Origin: an uncultured Christensenella sp.
GTDB lineage: Bacteria; Bacillota; Clostridia; Christensenellales; Borkfalkiaceae
Direction: 5' to 3'
Length of the DNA stretch: 13,327 bases
NCBI GenBank assembly: GCA_910583545.1
Contig: CAJTXM010000023.1
Location: 1 to 13,327, forward strand
Position 1 is the first letter of the stretch; every line of letters begins with the position of its first letter. The position numbers and the translations under genes are program-made. Shown here piece after piece: positions 6,354 through 12,173 of the stretch. A model generated the notes under the pieces. That model had not been told where the DNA came from. It saw only the letters and a list, made by a program, of their open reading frames with translations, and did not search any database.

Positions 6354-8879
6354 ATGAAAAAATTTAAACTTCTTTTGTTCATCACGCTTATTGCAACGCT
6401 TATTGCGGGACTCAGCGCCTGCAACTGCAACGGTTCGGATTCGGACGGAGTAAAAACTTACACCGTCACGCCCGACACGAGTAAAAGCTTGACGCTGAAC
6501 GTCGGCGACAGCGACGTGGATTTTACGCAGTACTTTATTTTAAAAGATTCCGACGGAAACGTTATTCCCGTTACCGCGGATATGCTCGATTTATCCTACG
6601 TAGACACTTCCAAGACAGGCGGTTTTATGGTCTATCTGAATTATAACGGCTCTTCGGGCGCACTGTGGTTCACGGTAAAAGAAAATGAAGAAACGCCTAC
6701 CGTCACTTACACGCTTTCGGTAGATAATACGAAATCAAGAACGCTCACCGTAGGCGATACGAATATCGACTTTACGCAGTACTTTAAAATTTCGGCAAGC
6801 AACGGCACGACGGTTCCCGTCACCTCCTCTATGCTTGATTTGAGCAAAGTCGACACTTCGAAAGCAGGCACTTTCACCGTTACTTTGAATTACGACGGTA
6901 AGTCCGTTTCGGCCACGTTTACCGTAAAGGAAAACGGAAGTTCGTCCGAAACGGTTGATTTGAGCGAAGTATTCAGTCAATATACAAATGTTTCGAAATG
7001 GAACTTTGCAGTAAGCTTTACAGACAGCGTCGGTGTTGAGGACTACTATGAGTATTCAGGCAACAATATTCTGAACAAATACCTCGATATAAACAATGAA
7101 ACCTGGACTGATTACTTCACTATGGGCACGGCTAATCCGTACTATTTCTATATGGATAACGGCGACGGTACATATACTAAATACGATGAAACCACAGACG
7201 AATTTGACGAAACCTATAAAGATTTAAGTTTAATTAATTTGTCGCAACTCAACGATTTATCGTTTACGAAATCGGGCGACTATTTCATTGCAAGCAATGC
7301 AAACGACGCCGGAAACGCAGTTATCGGAGCATATGTAGACGACAGCGGCAACTCTCTTACCTGGACAAAGCTTGCGGTATATATTGCGAACGGAAAAGTA
7401 ACTAAGATAGAAGGCACTATGTCCGACGACTATATTATGACGTTCGAAATAAGCAAATACGGACAGATCAACTTCACTCTGCCGAATGCAACCGAAGGCG
7501 GCGGAACGACCGACCCCGTAGAGCCTACGGGCGAAATGATGGAGAAACAGACTTACGACGCCGAGACCTTCGATAACAGAAACTTACAGGACAGACTTTC
7601 GCAGTACAAGGAACCCGGCGACACGAGCAGTGAGGGAAACGCGATAGGGCTGCCTTCGACGGGAACGTATAACGCGCTGGTAATACCCGTACAGTTCAGC
7701 GGAGATACGATTACTCAGACGCAACTTGACAAACTCAATAAAGCTTTTAACGGAACGAGCGCCGATACCGGCTGGGAAAGCGTTAAGACCTATTATCAGA
7801 AAGCTTCTTACGGGAAATTGAATATTACTTTCGACGTTCAGCCCGTATGCAGAATGCAGTACTCCTCTTCTTATTACGAAAACCTTACCGCAACCGACGA
7901 GCAAAGCGGACAGGATTACAAAAACGGCGATAACGTAATTTTGCACGAAGCGCTTGCAAAGCTTGACTCGGCTATCGACTTTTCAAAATACGATACCAAC
8001 AATGACGGATGTATAGACGCTGTTTACCTCATCTACTCTGCTCCGGTTGATTACAGCAACGACAGTTTCTTCTGGGCGTACGTGACCTGGGACGGTACGG
8101 ATAATCAGTACGACAATAAATACGCCTACTACTATATGTTTACGGGTCTTGACTTTATGGACGAGGGCTCGGCAAATAACGGCAGTATGACGATAAACAC
8201 CGAAACATTTATTCACGAAACGGGGCATCTTCTGGCACTTGACGACTATTACGATTACGACTCAAATGCGGGTTGCAACGAAGGCCTGGGCGGTTGCGCT
8301 ATGATGGACTGGAATATCGGCGACCACGACGCTTATTCAAAGATAATGATGGGTTGGACGGACGCTGCGGTAGTCAACGAAACGCAGACGATAACGATTA
8401 AGAGTTTGCAGAAACAGGGCGACGTCATTTTGATTCCTCTCAGCTTTGACAATTCGTATTTCTGCGAATACCTGCTTATCGATTTATATTCGGCGCAGGG
8501 ACTGAACGAATTGAGATCGGAACACGGTTCAACCGTCCTGTACGGAGGTGCAGAATACGGAGTGAGAATTTATCACATCTCTTCTTCCGCAAACAATCCT
8601 TACAACAATAATTACGGTTCGTTTACGGACTGCAACAATTCCGACACCGCAAACGCGCTGATAAAACTCGTCGAAGCCGACGGAGGCGACAGTAAATTTA
8701 CAGACAGCGACGGTTACGCAACCGTTGCGACTGAAAGCGATTTATGGAAAACGGGTTCAACGCTCGGCAGTGTGTTTGAGAATTATACGCGCAACAACGG
8801 CGACACGGTCAACTTCGAAATATCGATAGACAGCGTTTCGGCGGAGCAGGCGACTATAACGGTTACGTTCAAAAATTAA
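6354..8879 (+). CDS. Cell-surface lipoprotein with two Ig-like repeats and an M6-type metalloprotease domain
   Basis: This is an 841-residue exported protein. Residues 1-23 form a lipoprotein signal peptide (MKKFKLLL..., lipobox LSAC, lipidated Cys23). Two similar Ig-like domains resembling bacterial Ig group 3 follow at 35-111 and 118-194 (LDLSxVDTSKxGxF, LNYxGxS, FTVKEN), then an unrecognised beta-rich region (205-380) and a linker (EGGGTTDPVEPTG). Residues 430-680 resemble peptidase family M6 (immune inhibitor A-like): SVKTYYQKASYGKLNITF, a calcium-type loop DTNNDGCID (547-555), zinc motif HETGH (621-625) with D631 as the probable third ligand, and the downstream MMDWNIGDHDAYSKIMMGW. The usual Gly three residues after the second His is Ala628. 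A beta-rich C-terminal part completes it. The protein should hydrolyse extracellular protein or mucin-like substrates at the cell surface; the substrate is unknown. AAGGA lies 6 nt before the ATG. Confidence 0.88.
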   Translation: MKKFKLLLFITLIATLIAGLSACNCNGSDSDGVKTYTVTPDTSKSLTLNVGDSDVDFTQYFILKDSDGNVIPVTADMLDLSYVDTSKTGGFMVYLNYNGSSGALWFTVKENEETPTVTYTLSVDNTKSRTLTVGDTNIDFTQYFKISASNGTTVPVTSSMLDLSKVDTSKAGTFTVTLNYDGKSVSATFTVKENGSSSETVDLSEVFSQYTNVSKWNFAVSFTDSVGVEDYYEYSGNNILNKYLDINNETWTDYFTMGTANPYYFYMDNGDGTYTKYDETTDEFDETYKDLSLINLSQLNDLSFTKSGDYFIASNANDAGNAVIGAYVDDSGNSLTWTKLAVYIANGKVTKIEGTMSDDYIMTFEISKYGQINFTLPNATEGGGTTDPVEPTGEMMEKQTYDAETFDNRNLQDRLSQYKEPGDTSSEGNAIGLPSTGTYNALVIPVQFSGDTITQTQLDKLNKAFNGTSADTGWESVKTYYQKASYGKLNITFDVQPVCRMQYSSSYYENLTATDEQSGQDYKNGDNVILHEALAKLDSAIDFSKYDTNNDGCIDAVYLIYSAPVDYSNDSFFWAYVTWDGTDNQYDNKYAYYYMFTGLDFMDEGSANNGSMTINTETFIHETGHLLALDDYYDYDSNAGCNEGLGGCAMMDWNIGDHDAYSKIMMGWTDAAVVNETQTITIKSLQKQGDVILIPLSFDNSYFCEYLLIDLYSAQGLNELRSEHGSTVLYGGAEYGVRIYHISSSANNPYNNNYGSFTDCNNSDTANALIKLVEADGGDSKFTDSDGYATVATESDLWKTGSTLGSVFENYTRNNGDTVNFEISIDSVSAEQATITVTFKN
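6456..6935 (+). repeat. Tandem coding repeat of Ig-like domains
   Basis: The first unit (6456-6686, residues 35-111) and second unit (6705-6935, residues 118-194) are 83 codons apart and share TYTxxxDxxKSxTLxVGD, DFTQYF, LDLSxVDTSKxG and VKEN. Protein similarity is clear while the DNA has drifted, so this is an old domain duplication inside the lipoprotein gene. Confidence 0.85.
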
Positions 8880-8887
8880 TACTTAAT

Positions 8888-8920
8888 AAACCTCCTCTGC
8901 CCGTCGGGCAGAGGAGGTTT
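8888..8920 (+). terminator. Strong, probably bidirectional intrinsic terminator
   Basis: CCTCCTCTGCCC (8891-8902) pairs perfectly with GGGCAGAGGAGG (8906-8917) around a 3-nt loop, and flanking A/T bases add three more pairs. On the plus strand TTTTAATTTTTT follows, ending the lipoprotein gene. On the minus strand the stem is followed by TTTATT, so it can also serve the converging GNAT gene that stops at 8928. Confidence 0.93.
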
Positions 8921-8927
8921 TAATTTT

Positions 8928-9374
8928 TTATAATTTACGTTTAAGATATATCATATCTTTTAAAATGACGCCGTCCTCGACTATAATATGGTCGTAATTA
9001 TCGGTAAAAAAATTTTTAACGGTATGCGAACGAATAAACCCGCATTTTTCGTAGAACGGGACAGTCAGAGGGCTGTCGCCCGTTCCGACCAGAACGGACG
9101 AAAAGCGGTTTTTATATTCGTTGCAGACAAAGGCGATAAGCTCTCTGCCGTAACCGCAATGCCTGTACTCGGGAAAAACTGCCAAATTCTTTATTTCGAG
9201 AACTCCGCTCCCTGCGTCGCAGACGACGATCTCGCCCTTCACTCCGTCATTGTCCAGAACGAACATAGTACCGTCTTTGAGATAGCGTTCAATCATTTCG
9301 CGCTGTTCGTCGGCGATAAGCAGAAGATCGAAATAATCTTCTTTATTTTCGGCTTTGTAAATTTTACTCTTCAT
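8928..9374 (-). CDS. GNAT family N-acetyltransferase
   Basis: A 148-residue single-domain GNAT enzyme that should transfer acetyl from acetyl-CoA to an amine; the substrate is unknown. Motif A is LEIKNLAVFPEYRHCGYGRELI, with the pyrophosphate-binding loop RHCGYG at 71-76, and motif B contains FYEKCGF at 107-113. I prefer ATG 9372-9374 (MKSKIYKAENKED) to the longer ATG at 9404, because homologues generally begin at this strand and the extra ten residues (KRKFPLKKQ) look untranslated. The chosen start overlaps the upstream membrane-protein gene by 11 nt, suggesting translational coupling; no good Shine-Dalgarno sequence is present. It converges on the terminator at 8888-8920. Confidence 0.85.
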   Translation of the reverse strand: MKSKIYKAENKEDYFDLLLIADEQREMIERYLKDGTMFVLDNDGVKGEIVVCDAGSGVLEIKNLAVFPEYRHCGYGRELIAFVCNEYKNRFSSVLVGTGDSPLTVPFYEKCGFIRSHTVKNFFTDNYDHIIVEDGVILKDMIYLKRKL

Positions 9375-9867
9375 TTGTTTCTTTAGGGGAAACTTTCTTT
9401 TCATTTAAAAACCAGGAAACGAAAATCAGAACCATACCCGTGCCGAGCACTGCGTGGAACAATCCCGAAATACCGGAGATTGCACCGTTTGCGCCGTCCT
9501 GAACGGTGTAGACCAACTTCTCAGACTGTGAAAGCACGTCCAAAACTCCCCTCGCCGTCATCAAAAGCCCTGCACCCGTTACACCGACAATATACGTTAT
9601 AAACGCGTATTTGAAAAGTTTGCTTCCGCCTTTTCCCATCTTGTCGGAAACGAGTCCGATGATAAGCACGAACGCAACGCCCAGAACAAGAAAATGCGTA
9701 TGTACGAGTCCGAGCGGAGTATAGACGTTTACCACGCCGAAAGCTTTGGAAAATTCGCGGTAGAACACGCCGAAAATTATTCCCAGCGCCAAAAATACGG
9801 TGGAAACAATGAGATACCTTTTAAAATCCGACGTCTTTGCTTTATCCTGAGTTTTTGCCTCTTCCAT
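9364..9867 (-). CDS. Four-helix membrane protein, resembling DUF2871
   Basis: A 167-residue integral membrane protein with hydrophobic segments at about 17-36, 51-72, 85-105 and 128-152 and charged termini. The pattern GxFYREF (33-39) and LVHTHFLVLG (54-63), plus a later LFHAVLG (136-142), resembles the uncharacterised DUF2871 family as I recall it. The three histidines H56, H58 and H138 in or near membrane helices could bind a metal or haem, but that is inference. AGGGAG lies 6 nt before the ATG. It overlaps the downstream GNAT gene by 11 nt, so the two are one operon. No function is known. Confidence 0.75.
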   Translation of the reverse strand: MEEAKTQDKAKTSDFKRYLIVSTVFLALGIIFGVFYREFSKAFGVVNVYTPLGLVHTHFLVLGVAFVLIIGLVSDKMGKGGSKLFKYAFITYIVGVTGAGLLMTARGVLDVLSQSEKLVYTVQDGANGAISGISGLFHAVLGTGMVLIFVSWFLNEKKVSPKETNEE

Positions 9868-9901
9868 AAATTTCTCCCTGATAAAATTATTTTATTTTGA
9901 A

Positions 9902-9919
9902 ACGGCAAGATTACGCCGT
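9902..9919 (-). terminator. Small hairpin after the DUF2461 fragment
   Basis: ACGGC (9902-9906) and GCCGT (9915-9919) can form a short stem between the fragment's stop and the membrane-protein gene. On the minus strand it is followed by TTCAAAATAAAAT, so it is a weak terminator at best. Confidence 0.25.
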
Positions 9920-9934
9920 ATCGGTTTTTGTAAG

Positions 9935-10222
9935 TCAGATATTTTTCAAATCAAATTCGAGCTGTAAATCGCAAGGCTCCTGTTCGGCGTGCGCCTTATA
10001 GGGACTGAAACGGTTATCGCGCACAAGCTTGAAGGTAAGCGATTTCGGATCGTTGTTAAGAACGCTTTCATCAAAAGTTCCTATGCCCAAAATAAGCTTT
10101 TGCACTAACTGTTCGAACTGCTCCGTTGCGAGTTTGTTTTCCCTCTTATGAGCGTGATACCATTCGCGGTCGTTATTGTTTAAAAGATCTGAAAGATAGT
10201 CCATCATCGTTTGTGTATCCAT
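9935..10222 (-). pseudogene. Truncated DUF2461-family fragment
   Basis: The 95-codon frame begins MDTQTMMDYLSDLLNNNDREWYHAHK and contains the LTFKLVRDNRFS block, matching the N-terminal part of DUF2461 (TIGR02453-type) proteins. Those proteins are normally over 200 residues. After RFS the expected segment of the type HDKSPYNP is collapsed to PYKAHAE, and the frame then ends after an unrelated tail (CDLQLEFDLKNI). No continuation is found in the other frames before the next gene, so the C-terminal half is lost. The ribosome binding site is poor. It could be an expressed short protein, but a decayed gene is more likely. It lies on the chromosomal side of the cassette array. Confidence 0.65.
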
Positions 10223-10444
10223 TTTTCACTTATAGCTTATATAAATATGATTTAAAGCGAAACTATCGCAAACGCCGTCAACGGTACGTTTAACGGCATT
10301 ATTCCGCTGAACAGCGAATAATAATTAAACCAAGACATAGAAAAATTATATCACAGGCACAGACATATTTCAAGCGTATTAACAGGTTATTCATTCCGAC
10401 TTACAACTTCCATCAACACAAGTATATCTCAGCTTTTATTTATC
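10223..10444. other. Intergenic stretch between the DUF2461 fragment and the first cassette core
   Basis: No gene can be supported. On the plus strand 10256-10318 reads as a short frame of ETIANAVNGTFNGIIPLNSE type ending in TAA, without a start or ribosome binding site; it could be the last remnant of a lost gene. The rest is AT-rich with no strong hairpin. Under the cassette model this is the chromosomal flank beyond the outermost insertion. Confidence 0.4.
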
Positions 10445-10495
10445 CCTCCTCCCACCACTAAAAAAGCACCCGAATGGGTGCTAATTTCGTGGTGG
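10445..10495. repeat. Core repeat, copy 0 (outermost, attachment-site-like)
   Basis: CCTCCTCCCACCAC, an A run, the AGCACCC/GGGTGCT hairpin, AATTTCGT and GGTGG. This matches 12080-12131 and 13228-13278 almost exactly. Left of it the sequence is unlike copies 1 and 2 (no hairpin-rich block); right of it (AAAATTGTTGACC...) it matches copy 1 only. That is what the outer chromosome/element junction should look like. Confidence 0.8.
10460..10482 (-). terminator. Intrinsic terminator of the acyltransferase gene (core 0)
   Basis: On the minus strand AGCACCC, a 4-nt ATTC loop, GGGTGCT and then TTTTTT. The stem is perfect. It is a copy of the tRNA-Tyr terminator and lies about 70 bp beyond the acyltransferase stop. 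Confidence 0.9.
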
Positions 10496-10504
10496 AAAAT
10501 TGTT

Positions 10505-10519
10505 GACCTACATCGAACC
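10505..10519. repeat. End box GACCTACATCGAACC, cassette A
   Basis: An identical 15-mer occurs at 12141-12155 at the same distance from its core. Near-exact inverted versions (GGTTCGATTTAGGTC, one mismatch) sit at 11967-11981 and 13114-13128 in the hairpin-rich ends, so each cassette has the box in inverted orientation at its two ends. Read on the minus strand it resembles a tRNA T-arm (GGTTCGA) followed by CCACCA, mimicking the tRNA-Tyr 3' end. Confidence 0.7.
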
Positions 10520-10554
10520 GAAGAACTAAAAAAGTAATTATTATCATATCAAGT

Positions 10555-11649
10555 TTAATTTGCAATTTCAGTATTCTCTGCTTTGCGGCTTTTAATTGAT
10601 TTTATTAGCCTTTTGATAAGCATAACAACGATATTGAAAATGACTGCTGATACAATAGATACGGCAAAAACAATTAAATAAATAGCCCATATTTCGAGAC
10701 CGCCGACATATTCCAACAGAGTTATTATTACGGGGTGAAACAAATATATTGCTAACGATAAACTGCCGAGATAACCGAACGCTTTATTTACCTTTGAATT
10801 TGTAACAGCTACGCCCTTGCCTGCAAACGTAATCGAGATTGCAACAAATATACATACTACGGTGACAACCATACAAACGGGTTCCAAACTTTTATTTATA
10901 GGAATAAAACCGAGAATTATCGGTGCACAATAACAAATCATTTCAACAACTTTCAAAATTACCGACGGTGCGGCTTTTAAGTCTTTTTTTGTTATGACGG
11001 TAGAAAGATAATAAGTAAACATACCTACGCACATTTCGCCCCAAGCTCTTAAATCATAGACAAAAGTCGTTGTAAATGCCCAATTCGTACAAAGTCCATA
11101 AATAACAGCTATAACGCCTAAAACGCCAAGCAAAATAGGAATTACTAAAATTCCTTTCTTGATTTTCTTTCTTAACAGCAATGCAACGGGTACTATAAAC
11201 AGCATACATAAGAGCATTGACGACAAATACCATTCGGGAACGATGAGCGCGCTTGCATAGGCGTTCGTCCATACGCCGGCCATTTGCACTAAAAATATAC
11301 TCGGCAAGCCGTTCAGAATTATATTGCCAGAATTAGCAAAATTATAAGTCAATAATACGACAATAATTACTATAATAGCCGTTAAATGAGTGGGTAAGAT
11401 TCCTTTAATCTTATTACCCATAAAACGGCAACTTTCAAGCGCAGGGTTATAATTTTCCTTTGCGCTTATTTTTTCAATAGACCTTGCAAGGAAATAACCC
11501 GAAATCAGAAAGAAGAACTCAACGGCAAGTGCGCCGTTCTCAAAAAAATTAATGTCGTCGCCTAAAAAAGTCATTTGAATATGATAGCCGACAACTAAAA
11601 TACTGAATAGAAATCTCGCCAATTCAACTAAATTGTTTCTTTTAGTCAT
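10555..11649 (-). CDS. Membrane acyltransferase, acyltransferase-3 family (cassette A)
   Basis: A 364-residue polytopic membrane protein of the family that O-acylates cell-envelope sugars, lipids or, in some members, macrolides. Near the N-terminus are VELARFLFSILVVGYHIQ, with the family's catalytic-type His23, and AVEFFFLISGYFLARS (42-57). About ten hydrophobic helices follow, and the C-terminus is basic (KRLIKSIKSRKAEN). The true start is the ATG at 11647-11649, preceded by GGAGG 5 nt upstream; the open frame upstream of it runs through a terminator-like hairpin and is not part of this protein. The start overlaps the stop of a 25-codon upstream ORF (ATGA). It is the only gene between cores 0 and 1 and has its own promoter and structured leader. 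Its substrate is unknown. Confidence 0.88.
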   Translation of the reverse strand: MTKRNNLVELARFLFSILVVGYHIQMTFLGDDINFFENGALAVEFFFLISGYFLARSIEKISAKENYNPALESCRFMGNKIKGILPTHLTAIIVIIVVLLTYNFANSGNIILNGLPSIFLVQMAGVWTNAYASALIVPEWYLSSMLLCMLFIVPVALLLRKKIKKGILVIPILLGVLGVIAVIYGLCTNWAFTTTFVYDLRAWGEMCVGMFTYYLSTVITKKDLKAAPSVILKVVEMICYCAPIILGFIPINKSLEPVCMVVTVVCIFVAISITFAGKGVAVTNSKVNKAFGYLGSLSLAIYLFHPVIITLLEYVGGLEIWAIYLIVFAVSIVSAVIFNIVVMLIKRLIKSIKSRKAENTEIAN

Positions 11650-11723
11650 TTTAGCCTCCGTAAAAAAAGCGCGTTCCATTGAGAAACACGCCGAAAAACG
11701 CACCTCTCAATGTTGCTACACAT
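11646..11723 (-). CDS. Possible 25-residue leader ORF upstream of the acyltransferase
   Basis: ATG at 11721-11723 opens a frame of 25 codons (MCSNIERCVF... ending LFLRRLK) that stops with TGA at 11646-11648, overlapping the acyltransferase ATG by 4 nt. It spans the antiterminator and terminator hairpins, and its own start codon is buried in the 3' strand of helix P1. That is the layout of a translation-coupled attenuator. No clear ribosome binding site precedes it, and its coding status is unproven. Confidence 0.4.
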   Translation of the reverse strand: MCSNIERCVFRRVSQWNALFLRRLK

Positions 11724-11796
11724 TGTCCATATAAAGGCGAGAGAATAAATTTTTACCAAATAGTATTCCCTTATACGGACTATTAAAATGTGTAGC
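11650..11796 (-). promoter_or_regulatory. Structured leader / attenuator of the acyltransferase gene
   Basis: The RNA predicted to start near 11796 can fold into stacked helices. P1 pairs 11787-11797 with 11714-11724 (11 bp, perfect). After a one-sided 6-nt bulge, P2 pairs 11771-11780 with 11725-11734 (10 bp with one G-U). P3 pairs 11764-11770 with 11741-11747. Downstream are two mutually exclusive hairpins: an antiterminator (11705-11712 with 11677-11684, 8 bp perfect) and a terminator (11683-11691 with 11669-11677, 9 bp with two G-U pairs, 5-nt loop) followed by seven T residues at 11662-11668. The ribosome binding site follows at once. I cannot match it to a known riboswitch class. Confidence 0.65.
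11662..11691 (-). terminator. Conditional terminator in the acyltransferase leader
   Basis: Minus-strand GCGTGTTTC, loop TCAAT, GGAACGCGC, then TTTTTTT, ending just before the GGAGG ribosome binding site. The stem cannot form at the same time as the 8-bp CATTGAGA/TCTCAATG pairing, so it should be switchable. Confidence 0.65.
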
Positions 11797-11802
11797 AGAA
11801 AT

Positions 11803-11831
11803 AATATAGCAAATTATTCAAAAAAAGTAAA
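11803..11831 (-). promoter_or_regulatory. Promoter of the acyltransferase leader
   Basis: TTTACT (11826-11831), 17-bp spacer, TATATT (11803-11808). The predicted start near 11796 falls on the first bases of helix P1, which supports both the promoter and the folded leader. Confidence 0.55.
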
Positions 11832-11865
11832 CAGTATAATGCTTATAAAAGCTAACTTTTCAGTA

Positions 11866-12131
11866 AATGGCAGATAGGCGTGAGCTTGTCTTGACAAGCG
11901 CGCGGCTGGCCACGCAGACATGAAAAAAAAGCGTATTAAAAAAGAAATAACGACCTAATTGAAAGTGGTTCGATTTAGGTCGTTATTGTGAGGAGGTGTG
12001 TATTGCCGTTTCCCTCAAGCGGTAGCCTTCGGCAAACCTTCGCTTCGCTCAGTCGAACGGTTTGCTTCTTCTGCTAACACCTCCTCCCACCACGAAAAAA
12101 GCACCCCGAATGGGTGCTAATTTCTTGGTGG
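11866..12131. repeat. Hairpin-rich repeat unit plus core, copy 1
   Basis: About 266 bp that match 13015-13278 with only about nine differences, two of them small indels. In order: hairpin GCTTGTC/GACAAGC (11884-11899), hairpin GCGCGGC/GCCACGC (11900-11915), a 13-bp stem AATAACGACCTAA/TTAGGTCGTTATT (11946-11958 with 11975-11987), then a stem GAGGAGGTGT/ACACCTCCTC (11990-11999 with 12077-12086) enclosing two inner hairpins (TGCCG/CGGCA and GCAAACC/GGTTTGC), then the terminator core (12080-12131). The inner part looks like a three-way-junction fold. It has no open frame shared by both copies. Confidence 0.93.
12095..12118 (-). terminator. Intrinsic terminator of the yoaP-like gene (core 1)
   Basis: Minus-strand AGCACCC, 5-nt loop, GGGTGCT, then TTTTTT. 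This copy of the tRNA-Tyr terminator has one extra C in the plus-strand hairpin, which only enlarges the loop. Confidence 0.9.
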
Positions 12132-12140
12132 AAAATCATT

Positions 12141-12155
12141 GACCTACATCGAACC
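12141..12155. repeat. End box GACCTACATCGAACC, cassette B
   Basis: Identical to 10505-10519 and placed the same distance right of its core. The sequence between core and box differs slightly (TCAT against TTGT), while beyond the box the two cassettes become unrelated, so the box marks the inner limit of the conserved cassette end. Confidence 0.7.
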
Positions 12156-12173
12156 GCTAAATTGAAAATTATA

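Larger units (their letters stand above)
10445..12079 (-). mobile_element. Putative gene cassette A (acyltransferase unit) between tRNA-Tyr cores 0 and 1
   Basis: A unit of 1635 bp, measured core start to core start, made of: core 0, an end box GACCTACATCGAACC (10505-10519), the acyltransferase gene with promoter and structured leader, and a hairpin-rich end (11866-12079) abutting core 1. It encodes no recombinase. The unit is AT-rich compared with the sigF/ruv region. Assignment as a mobile unit rests on how its ends behave at the three cores, not on homology. Confidence 0.5.

Noticed and set aside
11650..11703. N-terminal extension of the acyltransferase (MRFSACF...)
   Set aside because: It would translate the terminator hairpin and polyT tract. 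The GGAGG site and the conserved N-terminus both point to ATG 11649.
11662..11712. T-box riboswitch upstream of the acyltransferase
   Set aside because: TGGAACGCG is close to the T-box sequence but lacks the TGGNACC core, the leader is short, there is no specifier stem I with AG bulges, and the downstream gene is not amino-acid related.
11915..11960. Small ORF MKKKRIKKEITT in the hairpin-rich repeat
   Set aside because: A 2-nt indel in the A run of copy 2 changes the frame and the peptide, so coding is not conserved.
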